Shown: piece by piece, positions 32,671-41,903 of the stretch | Numbering within the stretch: position 1 is the stretch's first letter | Layout: each line of letters opens with the position of its first letter | Origin: Pseudomonadota bacterium | GTDB taxonomy: Bacteria > Pseudomonadota > Gammaproteobacteria > Steroidobacterales > Steroidobacteraceae | Assembly: GCA_023391815.1 (NCBI GenBank) | Contig: JAEWAF010000132.1 | Location: 1 to 64,000, forward strand | Direction of reading: 5' to 3' | Length of the DNA stretch: 64,000 nt | Notes under the pieces: model-generated | Told to the model about the DNA's origin: nothing | The model's database searches: none | The model's input: the letters and a program-made list of their open reading frames with translations, nothing else | Made by a program: the position numbers and the translations under genes

Positions 32671-33243
32671 ATGGACCGCGGAGAACATGTTCGATGGTTC
32701 GCGCGGGAAGTCTTGCCGCACGAAGCCGACGTGCGGCGCTGGCTCGCGCGTCGGGTCCGCGGGCTGCCCGATTGTCACGTCGATGAGATCGTGCAGGAAG
32801 CCTATGCCCGCATGTGGGCGGCCGGCGCGGAGCGTATCGTGAACGCCCGCGCTTATTTCTTTGTCACCGCCCGTCATGTCGTCGGCGAAGTTCTGCGCCG
32901 GCTGCGCGTGGTCTCGATCGAGGCCATCGCCGATATCGACTCGCTCAACATCGCCGACGAGGACGTGGGGCTCGAGCGCCGTATCAGCGGTCGCGAGGAA
33001 ATCGAACGCGTCCAGCACATGCTCGCTAAACTGCCGCCGAAGTGCCGCGAGGCGTTCGAGCTGCGCAAGTTCGCCGAGCTGTCGCAAAAGGAGATCGCCG
33101 AGCGCATGCATCTCTCGGAGAGCACGGTCGAAAAGCACCTGGTCAAGGCGCTGCGCCTGCTCATGAATGAAATGAAAGGCGCCGACAGCCCGGCCCCATC
33201 GTCCAAAGTGAAAGCTCATGAATACCGTCATCGGCAAAGATGA
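32671..33243 (+). CDS. ECF RNA polymerase sigma factor (FecI-like)
   Basis: A 190-residue sigma factor. Region 2 lies at residues about 15-75 (D-E-I-V-Q-E-A-Y-A-R-M-W is the sigma-2.2 motif), and region 4 at about 115-165 (L-P-P-K-C-R-E-A-F-E-L-R-K-F-A-E-L-S-Q-K-E-I-A-E-R-M, then S-E-S-T-V-E-K-H). It is followed by overlapping fecR and a TonB receptor with an STN domain. This is the standard order of cell-surface signalling systems that switch on uptake genes when the receptor binds its ligand. The target promoters are unknown. fecR begins 26 bp inside its 3' end. Confidence 0.9.
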   Translation: MDRGEHVRWFAREVLPHEADVRRWLARRVRGLPDCHVDEIVQEAYARMWAAGAERIVNARAYFFVTARHVVGEVLRRLRVVSIEAIADIDSLNIADEDVGLERRISGREEIERVQHMLAKLPPKCREAFELRKFAELSQKEIAERMHLSESTVEKHLVKALRLLMNEMKGADSPAPSSKVKAHEYRHRQR

Positions 33244-34189
33244 CATCGACGGCATCGCCGCCCGCTGGGTGATGCGCATGGATCGCGGCGAGCTCGGAGC
33301 GAGCGAGCAGCGCGATCTCGACACGTGGCTCGAAGCCGATTCGCGGCATCGGGGCGCGTTCATTCGCGCTCAAGCTATCTGGTGCGACATCGACCGCGTC
33401 GCTGCGTTGAGCGCCGGCGAGCTGACCGTCACGCCGCGACGGCGCTGGTCCACTGCTACTTTGCAAAAGGCGGCCGCGATCGCGGTCTGCGTGCTCGGCC
33501 TGACGCTCGCGAGCGTCCATGTTTCCAGCCGCTATCTCGCCGGTCGGGAGAGCACGGATCGAGGTGAAACGCGGCGGCTGATGCTCGATGACGGCTCCGC
33601 GCTCGCGCTCAATACCGAGTCGGTGGTACAGGTGAAGTTCGACGACGACCTGCGCCGTATCGTGCTGCGCCAGGGCGAGGCGACGTTTCAAGTCGCTCAC
33701 GATGAGCAGCGGCCGTTTCTGGTCCAGGCCGGCGATGTCTGGGTGCGGGCAGTCGGTACCGCGTTCAACGTTCGTATGAAGGAACAGGGCGAGGGCGTCG
33801 AGGTCACGGTCACCGAAGGCGTCGTCGAAGTGATGCGCACAGACGATTCACAAAAGGTCACGGTCCAGCGCGTTCGTCACAATCAGGAAGTGCTCGCGCA
33901 ACCCCGACAGCCCATCGAAGTCGAGCCGCTCAGTGATGAGGTCATTGCACGGCGTCTCGCGTGGCACGAAGGGCGTCTGATATTCGAAGGCGAGCGACTC
34001 GCGGCCGCGGTCGAGGAAGTGAATCGTTATTCCAGTGTGAACGTCGTCATCGACGATGCCCAGCTCGCGGACAAGGCGTTCATCGGCACCTTCAAGATCG
34101 GCGACGCGCGTGGCTTCGCGCATGCCGCCGCAGCGGCGTTCGATGCGCGCGTCGTGGAAAAAGATCGCACTTTGTTTCTAATCAAGTAG
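33218..34189 (+). CDS. FecR family anti-sigma regulator
   Basis: A 323-residue inner-membrane protein. It has an N-terminal DUF4880/FecR-N region that holds the sigma factor (W-V-M-R-M-D-R-G-E-L-x-x-x-E-Q-R-D-L-D-T-W), one transmembrane segment about residues 85-104, a periplasmic FecR domain (the L-D-D-G-S segment near 125) and a C-terminal DUF4974-like part that contacts the receptor. It should relay ligand-bound receptor status to the sigma factor. It overlaps the sigma gene by 26 bp, and the receptor follows 57 bp downstream. Confidence 0.9.
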   Translation: MNTVIGKDDIDGIAARWVMRMDRGELGASEQRDLDTWLEADSRHRGAFIRAQAIWCDIDRVAALSAGELTVTPRRRWSTATLQKAAAIAVCVLGLTLASVHVSSRYLAGRESTDRGETRRLMLDDGSALALNTESVVQVKFDDDLRRIVLRQGEATFQVAHDEQRPFLVQAGDVWVRAVGTAFNVRMKEQGEGVEVTVTEGVVEVMRTDDSQKVTVQRVRHNQEVLAQPRQPIEVEPLSDEVIARRLAWHEGRLIFEGERLAAAVEEVNRYSSVNVVIDDAQLADKAFIGTFKIGDARGFAHAAAAAFDARVVEKDRTLFLIK

Positions 34190-34246
34190 CGGAATTTGCG
34201 CCGCGGTCCATCGTACCTCCCAACGAACAACGCGTGGGAGAAACAC

Positions 34247-37200
34247 ATGCGAAGACGGGGAAGTAAGAAGATCGCGAGCGGCTTGCTGACACTGGCGCTC
34301 GCCGTTTCCACTGCACTGGCGCAGCAGAAAGTCGCATTCGATATCCCGGCGCAGCCCGCGTCGGTGGCCATTCAAACATGGGCGCGTGCTTCGGGGCTGC
34401 AGGTATTTGCGGCCGAGGAGCATCTGGCGGGCGTCAAGACCAACCCGGTACACGGCGACTACACCCCGATCGAAGCCATGCAGCTGATGGTGCAGGGGAC
34501 GGGGCTCGAAGTGGTCGCGAGCAGCGAAAACACCGTCACTATCCGTCGCGCCAACGCGCGCGACATGCCCGGAACGCCGCCGGATGAACGGTTCGACGAG
34601 CTGATGGAGGTCGTCGTCACGGGCTCGCGCATCAAGCGTTCCGGTTTCGATACGTTGCAGACGGCGCTCGTGACCGACTCGCAGCAGATCGAGCGTCGCG
34701 GTTATACGAACGTCGGCGAGGCGCTGAATGCGTTACCGACGTTTGGCAGCTCAGGCAGCGATACGGTAGGCACCACACAGGACACGCACGGTGTGGGTCA
34801 AACCTTCGTTGACTTGTTCAACCTGGGCTCACAGCGAACGCTGGTGCTGGTCAACGGGCGGCGCTACGTGACCTCGAAGGCGCCGACGATCGGCGGCGCC
34901 GCCGGCGCGCAAGTCGATTTGAACACCATTCCGGTGGGCCTGGTCGATCGCGTCGAAGTCGTGTCGATCGGCGGCGCGCCGGTGTACGGCTCGGACGCCA
35001 TCGCCGGCACCGTCAACATCATCCTGAAGAAAGACTACGAAGGTTTCGACGCCTCGGCTCAGTACGGCACGACCGAGGATGGTGGCGGCGATACCAAAAC
35101 ATTTCGCGCCTTGATGGGCGGGAATTTCATGGAGAACCGCGGCAACATCGCCGTCGGCATCGAGTACAACGAAAGCGAGGGCCTGTTGTATTCGGACCGC
35201 TTTCCCGAGTTTTACGCCCGCGTTCCCAATCTCGCCGACACCGGGCCGAACGACGGCATCCCGGCGCAGCTGGCGGGAACGCTGCGTTATCCGTTTCTGA
35301 CCGAGGGCGGCCTGCCGCACGCGAATACGCTCGCGCCCATTGCTGGTGGCGGCTTGCCAGGTATCACGTTCCCGCCCTTCTTTACGCGCCCGAACTACAT
35401 TTACGACTCCGCGGGCCGGCCGCTGCACTTTGGCCCGAGCGGCGATCTGATTCCGTTCAATGTCGGCACCGTGCTCGACGATTCCAGCGGCTTGCCGACC
35501 GGTTCTAGCGGCGGTGATGGCATGAATCCGGCGGAACACTTTTCGCTGCTCTCGCCGACCCAGCGAACGTTGATCAACGCCATCGGCCATTTCGACATCA
35601 ACGACCATGTACGCGCGATCTTCGAGTTGTCGTACGCGAATACGCGAGGTCGCGAATTGAGCGAGTTGTATGCGTTCGTCGCTCCGGGTCTGCTCGGCGG
35701 GCCGCGCCTGACGTTTTCGGTGAACAATCCGTTTCTCAGCCAGGCAGCTCGCGACACTCTGATCGCCAATCTCGGGCCGGACGCAACCTTCGATATGAAT
35801 CGCAACCTCAACGATCTCACCGACCGCACCGGCGGGCGCACCGCGGTCGATTTGTATCGGATGGTCGGCGGCTTCGAGGGCGGGTTCGATGCGTTCGGCG
35901 AGCGGTTGACGTGGGACGTGTCGTTCAATTACGGCCGCAGCCGCGGTGTGTCGGAGATGACTTTCATCAATCCGGATCGGCTGTTGCAGGCTATCGACGT
36001 CACGGTGAACAGTGCCGGCGAGATTGCCTGCAGCGATCCCAGCAACAGCTGCGCGCCGCTCAATCTTTTCGGTGTGAACAACTTCAGCCAGGCGGCGCTG
36101 GATTTCGTGACCGATCCGGCGACCGGTATCACCGTCAACACGCAGAAGGTTGCGACGGCGAACCTCGGCGGTAACCTGCCGTTCGGCGTGGCTGCGCCGA
36201 TTGCATTCAATTTGGGATATGAGCATCGCGAGGAGACCGGCTCCTTCTCCCCGGACGCGGCGTTCAAAGCCGGCAACATCCTGCTCGGACCGCCGGGACA
36301 GATCGGCGCTGCGGCCCCGATTTCCGGCGGCTTCGAGACCAACGAGGTGTACACCGAGTTGATGGCGCCCATGATTCACGAGAGCTCCAATGTGCCCGCG
36401 ATCAAGAGCGCAAGCCTGGAAGGCGCGGTTCGTTACGTCGATCATTCCTTGACCGGCGGCGGCACCACCTGGTCGGCGGGCGGGCGCATCGCCCCACGCA
36501 TGCCGGGGTGGGGCGATGGTTTGTTGTTTCGTGGCGTGTACACCGAAGCGATCCGATCGCCCGCCATCACGGAGTTGTTCACCAACACGCCCGTGACGGA
36601 GAGCTTCACCGATCCCTGCGACCGGCGCTCGATCACCAGCGGACCGAATCCATCGGCGCGCGCAGCGAACTGCGCGGCCGCGTTGGCTGCGGCGGGAGTG
36701 ACCAATCCGGCGGCCTTCGACACGCGACGTACCACGGGATTGATCTCGCCCTCGGGCAGCCAGGTGGGCAATCCCCACCTGGACAACGAGATCGCCGAGT
36801 CGTGGTCGGTCGGCATCGTCTTCCAACCGGTAGCGTGGCCCAATTTCCGGATGGCCATCGACTGGACCGACATCAAGCTCGAAGGCGGCATCCAGCCGAT
36901 CGACATCGAACGGCGCGTCGAGAACTGCTACGACAGCAATACCTTTCCAAACACCGCCTGCGACGGCTTCCGACGCTACACGGCAGCCGACATCGCCGCG
37001 CTGCCGCCGACCTTTCCGTCCCGGCGCGTGGGCGATCTGGCCAATGGCTTCACCCAGACTTACGTGAACCTCTCGACCATCGACTTCGAAGGGCTGATCG
37101 TTTCGACGGAATCGGCGTTCGATGCGGGGCCGGGCTCGTTGAGCGTCGGCACCACGGTGTTCTACACCGCCAAGTTCGAGGAGACCGTGTTCGCCGGGGA

Positions 37201-37546
37201 CGAGGCCGTCGATCAGGCAGGGTTGCGCGGCGTGCCGGAGTACTCGGTGCAGTTCAACCTCGGTTACCGATGGAATGGACTGGACGTGGATTGGCAGACC
37301 TTGTGGAAGAGCGGGGTCGATACCGGAGTCGACATCGATCCGGAATTGCTCGCCGCCAGTCACATCCGTTCGTATGCATTGCATAACCTCACGGTGGGCT
37401 ATCGATTCAGCGAGGCCGTGCGTGCCCAGGTCGGCGCGGTGAATGTGCTCGACGAAGACATTCCGACGAACGCGTTACCGAACGGCTTCTCTGGCTACGA
37501 CCCGATCGGTCGACGCTACTTCCTGACGCTGTTCACGCATTTCTAA
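34247..37546 (+). CDS. TonB-dependent receptor with an N-terminal STN signalling domain
   Basis: A 1099-residue outer-membrane receptor. Order: signal peptide (to about residue 27), STN (secretin/TonB short N-terminal) domain about residues 30-105 (F-D-I-P-A-Q-P, then L-M-V-Q-G-T-G-L), plug domain starting with V-V-V-T-G-S-R-I near 125 and carrying V-L-V-N-G-R-R and P-V-Y-G-S-D-A-I-A-G, and a long beta-barrel ending R-R-Y-F-L-T-L-F-T-H-F with a C-terminal aromatic. The STN domain links it to the FecR and sigma genes just upstream. The substrate is not known; the nearby hydrolases suggest a peptide or amide rather than only a siderophore. The ATG follows GGGAG. Confidence 0.9.
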   Translation: MRRRGSKKIASGLLTLALAVSTALAQQKVAFDIPAQPASVAIQTWARASGLQVFAAEEHLAGVKTNPVHGDYTPIEAMQLMVQGTGLEVVASSENTVTIRRANARDMPGTPPDERFDELMEVVVTGSRIKRSGFDTLQTALVTDSQQIERRGYTNVGEALNALPTFGSSGSDTVGTTQDTHGVGQTFVDLFNLGSQRTLVLVNGRRYVTSKAPTIGGAAGAQVDLNTIPVGLVDRVEVVSIGGAPVYGSDAIAGTVNIILKKDYEGFDASAQYGTTEDGGGDTKTFRALMGGNFMENRGNIAVGIEYNESEGLLYSDRFPEFYARVPNLADTGPNDGIPAQLAGTLRYPFLTEGGLPHANTLAPIAGGGLPGITFPPFFTRPNYIYDSAGRPLHFGPSGDLIPFNVGTVLDDSSGLPTGSSGGDGMNPAEHFSLLSPTQRTLINAIGHFDINDHVRAIFELSYANTRGRELSELYAFVAPGLLGGPRLTFSVNNPFLSQAARDTLIANLGPDATFDMNRNLNDLTDRTGGRTAVDLYRMVGGFEGGFDAFGERLTWDVSFNYGRSRGVSEMTFINPDRLLQAIDVTVNSAGEIACSDPSNSCAPLNLFGVNNFSQAALDFVTDPATGITVNTQKVATANLGGNLPFGVAAPIAFNLGYEHREETGSFSPDAAFKAGNILLGPPGQIGAAAPISGGFETNEVYTELMAPMIHESSNVPAIKSASLEGAVRYVDHSLTGGGTTWSAGGRIAPRMPGWGDGLLFRGVYTEAIRSPAITELFTNTPVTESFTDPCDRRSITSGPNPSARAANCAAALAAAGVTNPAAFDTRRTTGLISPSGSQVGNPHLDNEIAESWSVGIVFQPVAWPNFRMAIDWTDIKLEGGIQPIDIERRVENCYDSNTFPNTACDGFRRYTAADIAALPPTFPSRRVGDLANGFTQTYVNLSTIDFEGLIVSTESAFDAGPGSLSVGTTVFYTAKFEETVFAGDEAVDQAGLRGVPEYSVQFNLGYRWNGLDVDWQTLWKSGVDTGVDIDPELLAASHIRSYALHNLTVGYRFSEAVRAQVGAVNVLDEDIPTNALPNGFSGYDPIGRRYFLTLFTHF

Positions 37547-37550
37547 CATC

Positions 37551-39350
37551 ATGAAGTGCCTGGTCGTGGCCGCCGCGCTGGCGGTTGTGGGAGCGTTTGC
37601 GCCGACTCTCGGGTCGGCGCAGGCGTCGGAAAGCGAACGCCTCGATGCGTTCTTCGAGCGCGTGTTCGAGCGTTCACTCAGTCGCAGCCCGCTGCGCCAG
37701 TCCCGATTGGGTCTGAAGACGCAGCAGGATCGCTGGGACGACATCAGCGAGCGTCGCCAGCTCGAAGATGTCGAGCTGGTGCGGGCCGATCTGGAAGAGC
37801 TGCGACGTTTCCAATTCGAGAAGCTCGATGCCGATGCGAAGCTCAGCTATCGGCTGTTCGAGCGCAACTCACGAGATGCGCTGCAGGCGTTCGAGTGGCG
37901 ACACTCGAACTATCTGATCACCCAGATGGGCGGCTTGCATCGGCGTGTCGCGACGACGCTGCTGAACGAGCATCCCATCGCCGATGCCGAGGACGCGGAG
38001 GCTTACATCGCGAGGCTCAGGGGCGTCCGCCCGCTGATGCTCGAACTGGTCTCGCAGCTGCAAGCCCAGACGAAGCGGGGAGTGCAGCCGCCACGCTTCG
38101 TTTATGAGCTGACCTTGAGCGAGGCGGAGAATCTGTTGAAGGGCCGACCCTTCGAGGAGTCGTCGAATGACAGCCCTGTGCTGGCCGACTTTCGCGCCAA
38201 GCTTGCGAAGGCGCAGTTCCCGGACGAGCAACAGCAGAAGTTGCTCGAACAGGCGCGGCTTGCGTTGCTCGAGGGTTTTGCTCCCGGCTATCGCGCACTG
38301 ATCGCGGAGCTGCGGATGGCACACCAGGCCGCGACCGATACGGCTGGCGTGTGGAAGCTGCCTCGCGGCGGCGATTATTACCGCTTCACCATCGAGAGCT
38401 ATACCACGCTGTCGCTCGCGCCCTCGGAGATTCATGCGCTGGGATTGAAAGAAGTGGGCCGCATTCACGAACAGATGCGGGCGATCATGAAACAAGTCCG
38501 CTTCGCCGGCACGTTGCAGGACTTCTTCGCTCATATGCGTGAAGACCCTCGCTTCTACTATGCCGACACTGCGGAAGGTCGCGCGCAATATCTGAAAGAC
38601 ACCGAGGCGTTGCTGGAAGTTGTGAAGGGCCGTCAGCATGAAGTCGTCGGCCACGTGCCGAAGGCGGATGTCGTCGTGCGGCCGGTGGAAGCGTGGCGAG
38701 AGAAGTCGGCGGCCAAGGCGTTTTATTCCAATCCCTCCGAGGATGGGACGCGACCCGGCATATTTCATATCAATCTCTATGACATGAAGGCTGCGCCGCG
38801 ATATCTGCTGCCCGTGGTGCTTTATCACGAAGCCATTCCGGGACATCACCTCGAAGTCGCGATCTCGTATGAGCTGGCGGCACTGCCCCGGTTTCGGAAG
38901 CTCAACTCGGTCGCGGCGTATAGCGAGGGTTGGGGGTTGTACACCGAGCGGCTGGCGGATGAGATGGGTTTGTACAAGGACCCGTATGAACAGTTCGGAC
39001 GGCTGACGATGGAATTGATGCGAGCGGCGCGACTGGTGGTCGACACCGGGCTGCATGAGCTGCGCTGGACCCGCGAGCAGGCGGTCGCCTATCTCGACGA
39101 CAACATGCCGGGCTCGCATTACGACAATCAGCGCGAGATCGATCGGTACATCGTGCTGCCGGGGCAGGCGACTTCGTACGCCATCGGCATGCTCAAGATC
39201 GTCGAGCTGCGCGAGCGCGCGCAGAAGGCGCTTGGCCCGAAGTTTCAGCTGACCCGATTTCACGATGTCGTGCTTGGCAGCGGCCCGTTGCCGCTGCCCA
39301 TGCTGGAAGAAAATGTCGACGCGTGGATCCGATCGGAGAGCCGGCGATGA
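37551..39350 (+). CDS. Exported DUF885 family protein (probable metallopeptidase)
   Basis: A 599-residue protein with a signal peptide (A-Q-A about residue 25) and a single DUF885 domain, helical throughout. The conserved motif is H426-E-A-I-P-G-H432-H433, as expected for the metal site, followed by the Y-x-E-G-W-G-L-Y-x-E segment near residue 460. The family is believed to contain peptidases, but few members have been tested. It starts 4 bp after the TonB-receptor stop, so it is almost certainly in the same transcript. This implies that it works on what the receptor imports, in the periplasm. Confidence 0.86.
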   Translation: MKCLVVAAALAVVGAFAPTLGSAQASESERLDAFFERVFERSLSRSPLRQSRLGLKTQQDRWDDISERRQLEDVELVRADLEELRRFQFEKLDADAKLSYRLFERNSRDALQAFEWRHSNYLITQMGGLHRRVATTLLNEHPIADAEDAEAYIARLRGVRPLMLELVSQLQAQTKRGVQPPRFVYELTLSEAENLLKGRPFEESSNDSPVLADFRAKLAKAQFPDEQQQKLLEQARLALLEGFAPGYRALIAELRMAHQAATDTAGVWKLPRGGDYYRFTIESYTTLSLAPSEIHALGLKEVGRIHEQMRAIMKQVRFAGTLQDFFAHMREDPRFYYADTAEGRAQYLKDTEALLEVVKGRQHEVVGHVPKADVVVRPVEAWREKSAAKAFYSNPSEDGTRPGIFHINLYDMKAAPRYLLPVVLYHEAIPGHHLEVAISYELAALPRFRKLNSVAAYSEGWGLYTERLADEMGLYKDPYEQFGRLTMELMRAARLVVDTGLHELRWTREQAVAYLDDNMPGSHYDNQREIDRYIVLPGQATSYAIGMLKIVELRERAQKALGPKFQLTRFHDVVLGSGPLPLPMLEENVDAWIRSESRR

Positions 39351-40741
39351 GCCGCGCGCCTGCTCCTGTGCCATCGGCGGATGCGCGATCGCCATTCCCA
39401 CTGACTCCGAGCCGGCGCGAGCGATTGTCATCGGCTGGCAGCTCCCGTCCGGGCCGGCGCGTGCAGCGGATGTTTTTTTATGTTGCTGCGTTATCCGCTT
39501 CCGTCGCGTTCGCGGACGATTCGTACATCCAGGCCGGTCGGGTACTCGCCGATCCGGCCAACGGTCGCGTCCTGACCAATCAAACCATCGTGGTTCGCGA
39601 CGGACGCGTGGCAGAGCTGCGCGATGGCTTCATCGACGGCCCCGGCCGCATCGTCAACCTGAGAAACAAATTCGTCCTGCCCGGTCTTATCGACAGCCAC
39701 GTCCATCTGTGCCATGAGAACGGCCCGCACGATCGAATGAATCGCGTCACCCTGACCGCCGCCGACTGGGCGGTTCAAGGCGCAAGATTTGCAGCGATCA
39801 CCTTGCGCGCCGGCTTCACGACCGTCGCCAATCTCGGCGACGAGAACGACGCCATCTTCGCCCTGCGCGACGGCATCGAGCGCGGCGATGTTCCCGGACC
39901 GCGAATCATCGCCGCCGGTCACGTGTTGAGCCCTCACGGCGGCGATGGCGACGTTCACGGCTATCGCCCGGATGTAGAAACGACCATCAGGCGGCAGAAC
40001 CTGTGTTCCGGCGCGGACGATTGCCGCCGACTGGTCCGCAATCAAATCCAACGAGGCGCGGATATCATCAAAATCGTCGCGACCGGCTCGGTGCTGGCCG
40101 ACGTTGCACAAGGAGTGGGCTTGCAGTTCACGGATTCCGAGCTGCAAGCCATTGTCGAAACGGCGCACGGGATGGGAAGGCGAGTCACCGCGCATGCGCA
40201 TAGCACGGAAGGCGTGAACGCAGCGCTGCGCGCCGGCGTCGATTCCATCGAGCACGGCACGTTCCTCGACAACGAGTCGATCAAACTGTTCAAGGCGAAG
40301 GGTGCCTACCTGGTGCCCACGCTCCTGGCAGGAGCCACCGTGACTGAATGGGCCAACGATCCCGAGGGCTTCCTGAGCGCGGCCGCCAAGGCGAAAGCAC
40401 TCGATGTCGGGCCGAAGATGCTGGACATGGGACGCCGTGCCCACGCCAGCGGAATCAAAATCGCATTCGGTACCGATGCGAGCGTGGCCAGACACGGGAC
40501 CAACGCTCGTGAATTCTCATTGCTCGTGCAGGCCGGCCTCACGCCCCTGGAGGCGATTCGAGCCGCCACCATCGGATCGGCCGACCACCTCGGATTGTCA
40601 CAGCGGATCGGCACACTCGCGCCAGGGAAGTCAGCCGATATCGTCGCGGTGCAGGGCGACCCATTGACCGCGATCAGCGAGCTCGAGCAAGTACAGTTCG
40701 TGATGAAGAGCGGCGTGGTCTACGTCGAGCCGCAGGATTGA
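39347..40741 (+). CDS. Amidohydrolase family protein (imidazolonepropionase-like)
   Basis: A metal-dependent amidohydrolase of about 464 residues from the ATG at 39347, which overlaps the preceding stop (ATGA). The domain has P-G-L-I-D-S-H-V-H-L (near residue 114), a K in I-I-K-I-V, T-A-H-A-H and S-I-E-H-G histidines, and F-G-T-D-A-S near the C-terminus. The N-terminal 48 residues before a hydrophobic stretch (F-F-Y-V-A-A-L-S-A-S) look too long for a signal peptide. Starts at 39461 (GTG) or 39470 (ATG) would give a normal one, so the true start is uncertain. It probably acts in the periplasm on dipeptides or N-acyl compounds. Confidence 0.82.
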   Translation: MSRAPAPVPSADARSPFPLTPSRRERLSSAGSSRPGRRVQRMFFYVAALSASVAFADDSYIQAGRVLADPANGRVLTNQTIVVRDGRVAELRDGFIDGPGRIVNLRNKFVLPGLIDSHVHLCHENGPHDRMNRVTLTAADWAVQGARFAAITLRAGFTTVANLGDENDAIFALRDGIERGDVPGPRIIAAGHVLSPHGGDGDVHGYRPDVETTIRRQNLCSGADDCRRLVRNQIQRGADIIKIVATGSVLADVAQGVGLQFTDSELQAIVETAHGMGRRVTAHAHSTEGVNAALRAGVDSIEHGTFLDNESIKLFKAKGAYLVPTLLAGATVTEWANDPEGFLSAAAKAKALDVGPKMLDMGRRAHASGIKIAFGTDASVARHGTNAREFSLLVQAGLTPLEAIRAATIGSADHLGLSQRIGTLAPGKSADIVAVQGDPLTAISELEQVQFVMKSGVVYVEPQD

Positions 40742-40769
40742 CCGGCGCATTCACGCGAGAGGTGTGGGG

Positions 40770-41816
40770 TTGAGCTATCGGTACACGTGCGCCGCCGCGT
40801 TGACTGTTCTATTGCTTCTGGTCGGATGCAAAGCGGACGCGCCGACCAAACCGCTGACCGTCGTGGGCTGGGGCGGTAGCTCCCAACGAGCCCATCGCGA
40901 TGCCTATTGGACGTCCTTCGTCGTGCACACCGGCATTCAGTTGCATGAAGACACCTGGCACGGCGGGATCGATGTGTTACGTGACAAGGCACGCGGCCCC
41001 GACTGGGACGTCGTGCAGGTCGAAGTCGAAGAGCTGTTGCTGGGCTGCAGGGAAGGTTTGTTCGAGCCCATCGATTGGAATGCACTTGGCGGTCGCGATG
41101 CTTTCATCACGCCTTCTGTACAGGACTGCGGCGTCGGCGCGATGGTCTGGTCGCAATTGTTCGGTTATGACGCGAGCCGTCTTCCGCAGGGCCCGCGCAA
41201 TTGGGCGGACTTCTGGGATGTGCGGCGTTTTCCGGGCCGTCGCGGTCTGCGTCGGACGCCCAAGTACACGCTGGAATTCGCGCTGATGGCCGACGGGGTC
41301 GCGCCCGCCGATGTATATAAAGAGTTGCGGACCGCTGCGGGGGTGGATCGGGCATTCCGTCAGCTCGACAAGATCGCGCCCCACGCCGTGTGGTGGACCT
41401 CGATCTCACAGGTACCGGAATTGCTGAAGTCCGGCCAGGTCGTGATGTCGGTGACCAGCCCCGGTCGGCTGCTGGTGGCCAATCGCGAGGAGGGGCGCCA
41501 TTTCAAGGTGGTCTGGGACGGCAACATCTACGCCGTGGATTTCTGGGTCATCATGAAGGGCAGCCGTCGCAAATCCCAGGCGCTCCGACTGATTCAGTAT
41601 ATGAAGCAGCCCGAGCACGAGGCGCGACTGGCGCATTTCATTCCGACCGGTCTGTCGAACCGGCAGGCCATTGCCAGCCTGGCGCCGGCATTGCAGCTGG
41701 ACACACCTTCGAACCCGAAGAACCTGGCACATGCCGTGGAGCTGGACGCGCAGTTCTGGGTCGAGCATCAAGGCGAGCTGACGAAGCGTTTCGAAGCCTG
41801 GCTGGCACGCAAATAG
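40770..41816 (+). CDS. Extracellular solute-binding lipoprotein (polyamine/PotD-like)
   Basis: A 348-residue lipoprotein with lipobox L-V-G-C near residue 18. The rest has the PotD/spermidine-putrescine-binding fold pattern (V-V-G-W-G-G opening, W-D-V-V-Q-V-E near residue 80, and the C-terminal region with I-Y-A-V-D-F-W-V-I). I start it at the TTG at 40770, because GAGAGG lies seven bases before it. The GTG at 40764 is too close to the same site. No permease or ATPase gene follows, so it is an orphan binding protein within the hydrolase island. It starts 28 bp after the amidohydrolase. Confidence 0.78.
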   Translation: MSYRYTCAAALTVLLLLVGCKADAPTKPLTVVGWGGSSQRAHRDAYWTSFVVHTGIQLHEDTWHGGIDVLRDKARGPDWDVVQVEVEELLLGCREGLFEPIDWNALGGRDAFITPSVQDCGVGAMVWSQLFGYDASRLPQGPRNWADFWDVRRFPGRRGLRRTPKYTLEFALMADGVAPADVYKELRTAAGVDRAFRQLDKIAPHAVWWTSISQVPELLKSGQVVMSVTSPGRLLVANREEGRHFKVVWDGNIYAVDFWVIMKGSRRKSQALRLIQYMKQPEHEARLAHFIPTGLSNRQAIASLAPALQLDTPSNPKNLAHAVELDAQFWVEHQGELTKRFEAWLARK

Positions 41817-41903
41817 CTGTCGTGGATCCGCGACCCTCTTGGCGGACGGGCCGCTCATCTATAGTCTCGCGGCGTCCCGATCCAAGGACGCACGAGACCG
41901 TTC

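Noticed and set aside
34829..37384. 851-codon open frame on the minus strand
   Set aside because: Antisense to the TonB receptor; same GC-driven composition and no domain.
39472..39481. Run of T as a possible terminator
   Set aside because: No hairpin precedes it, and it encodes the hydrophobic start of the amidohydrolase signal region.
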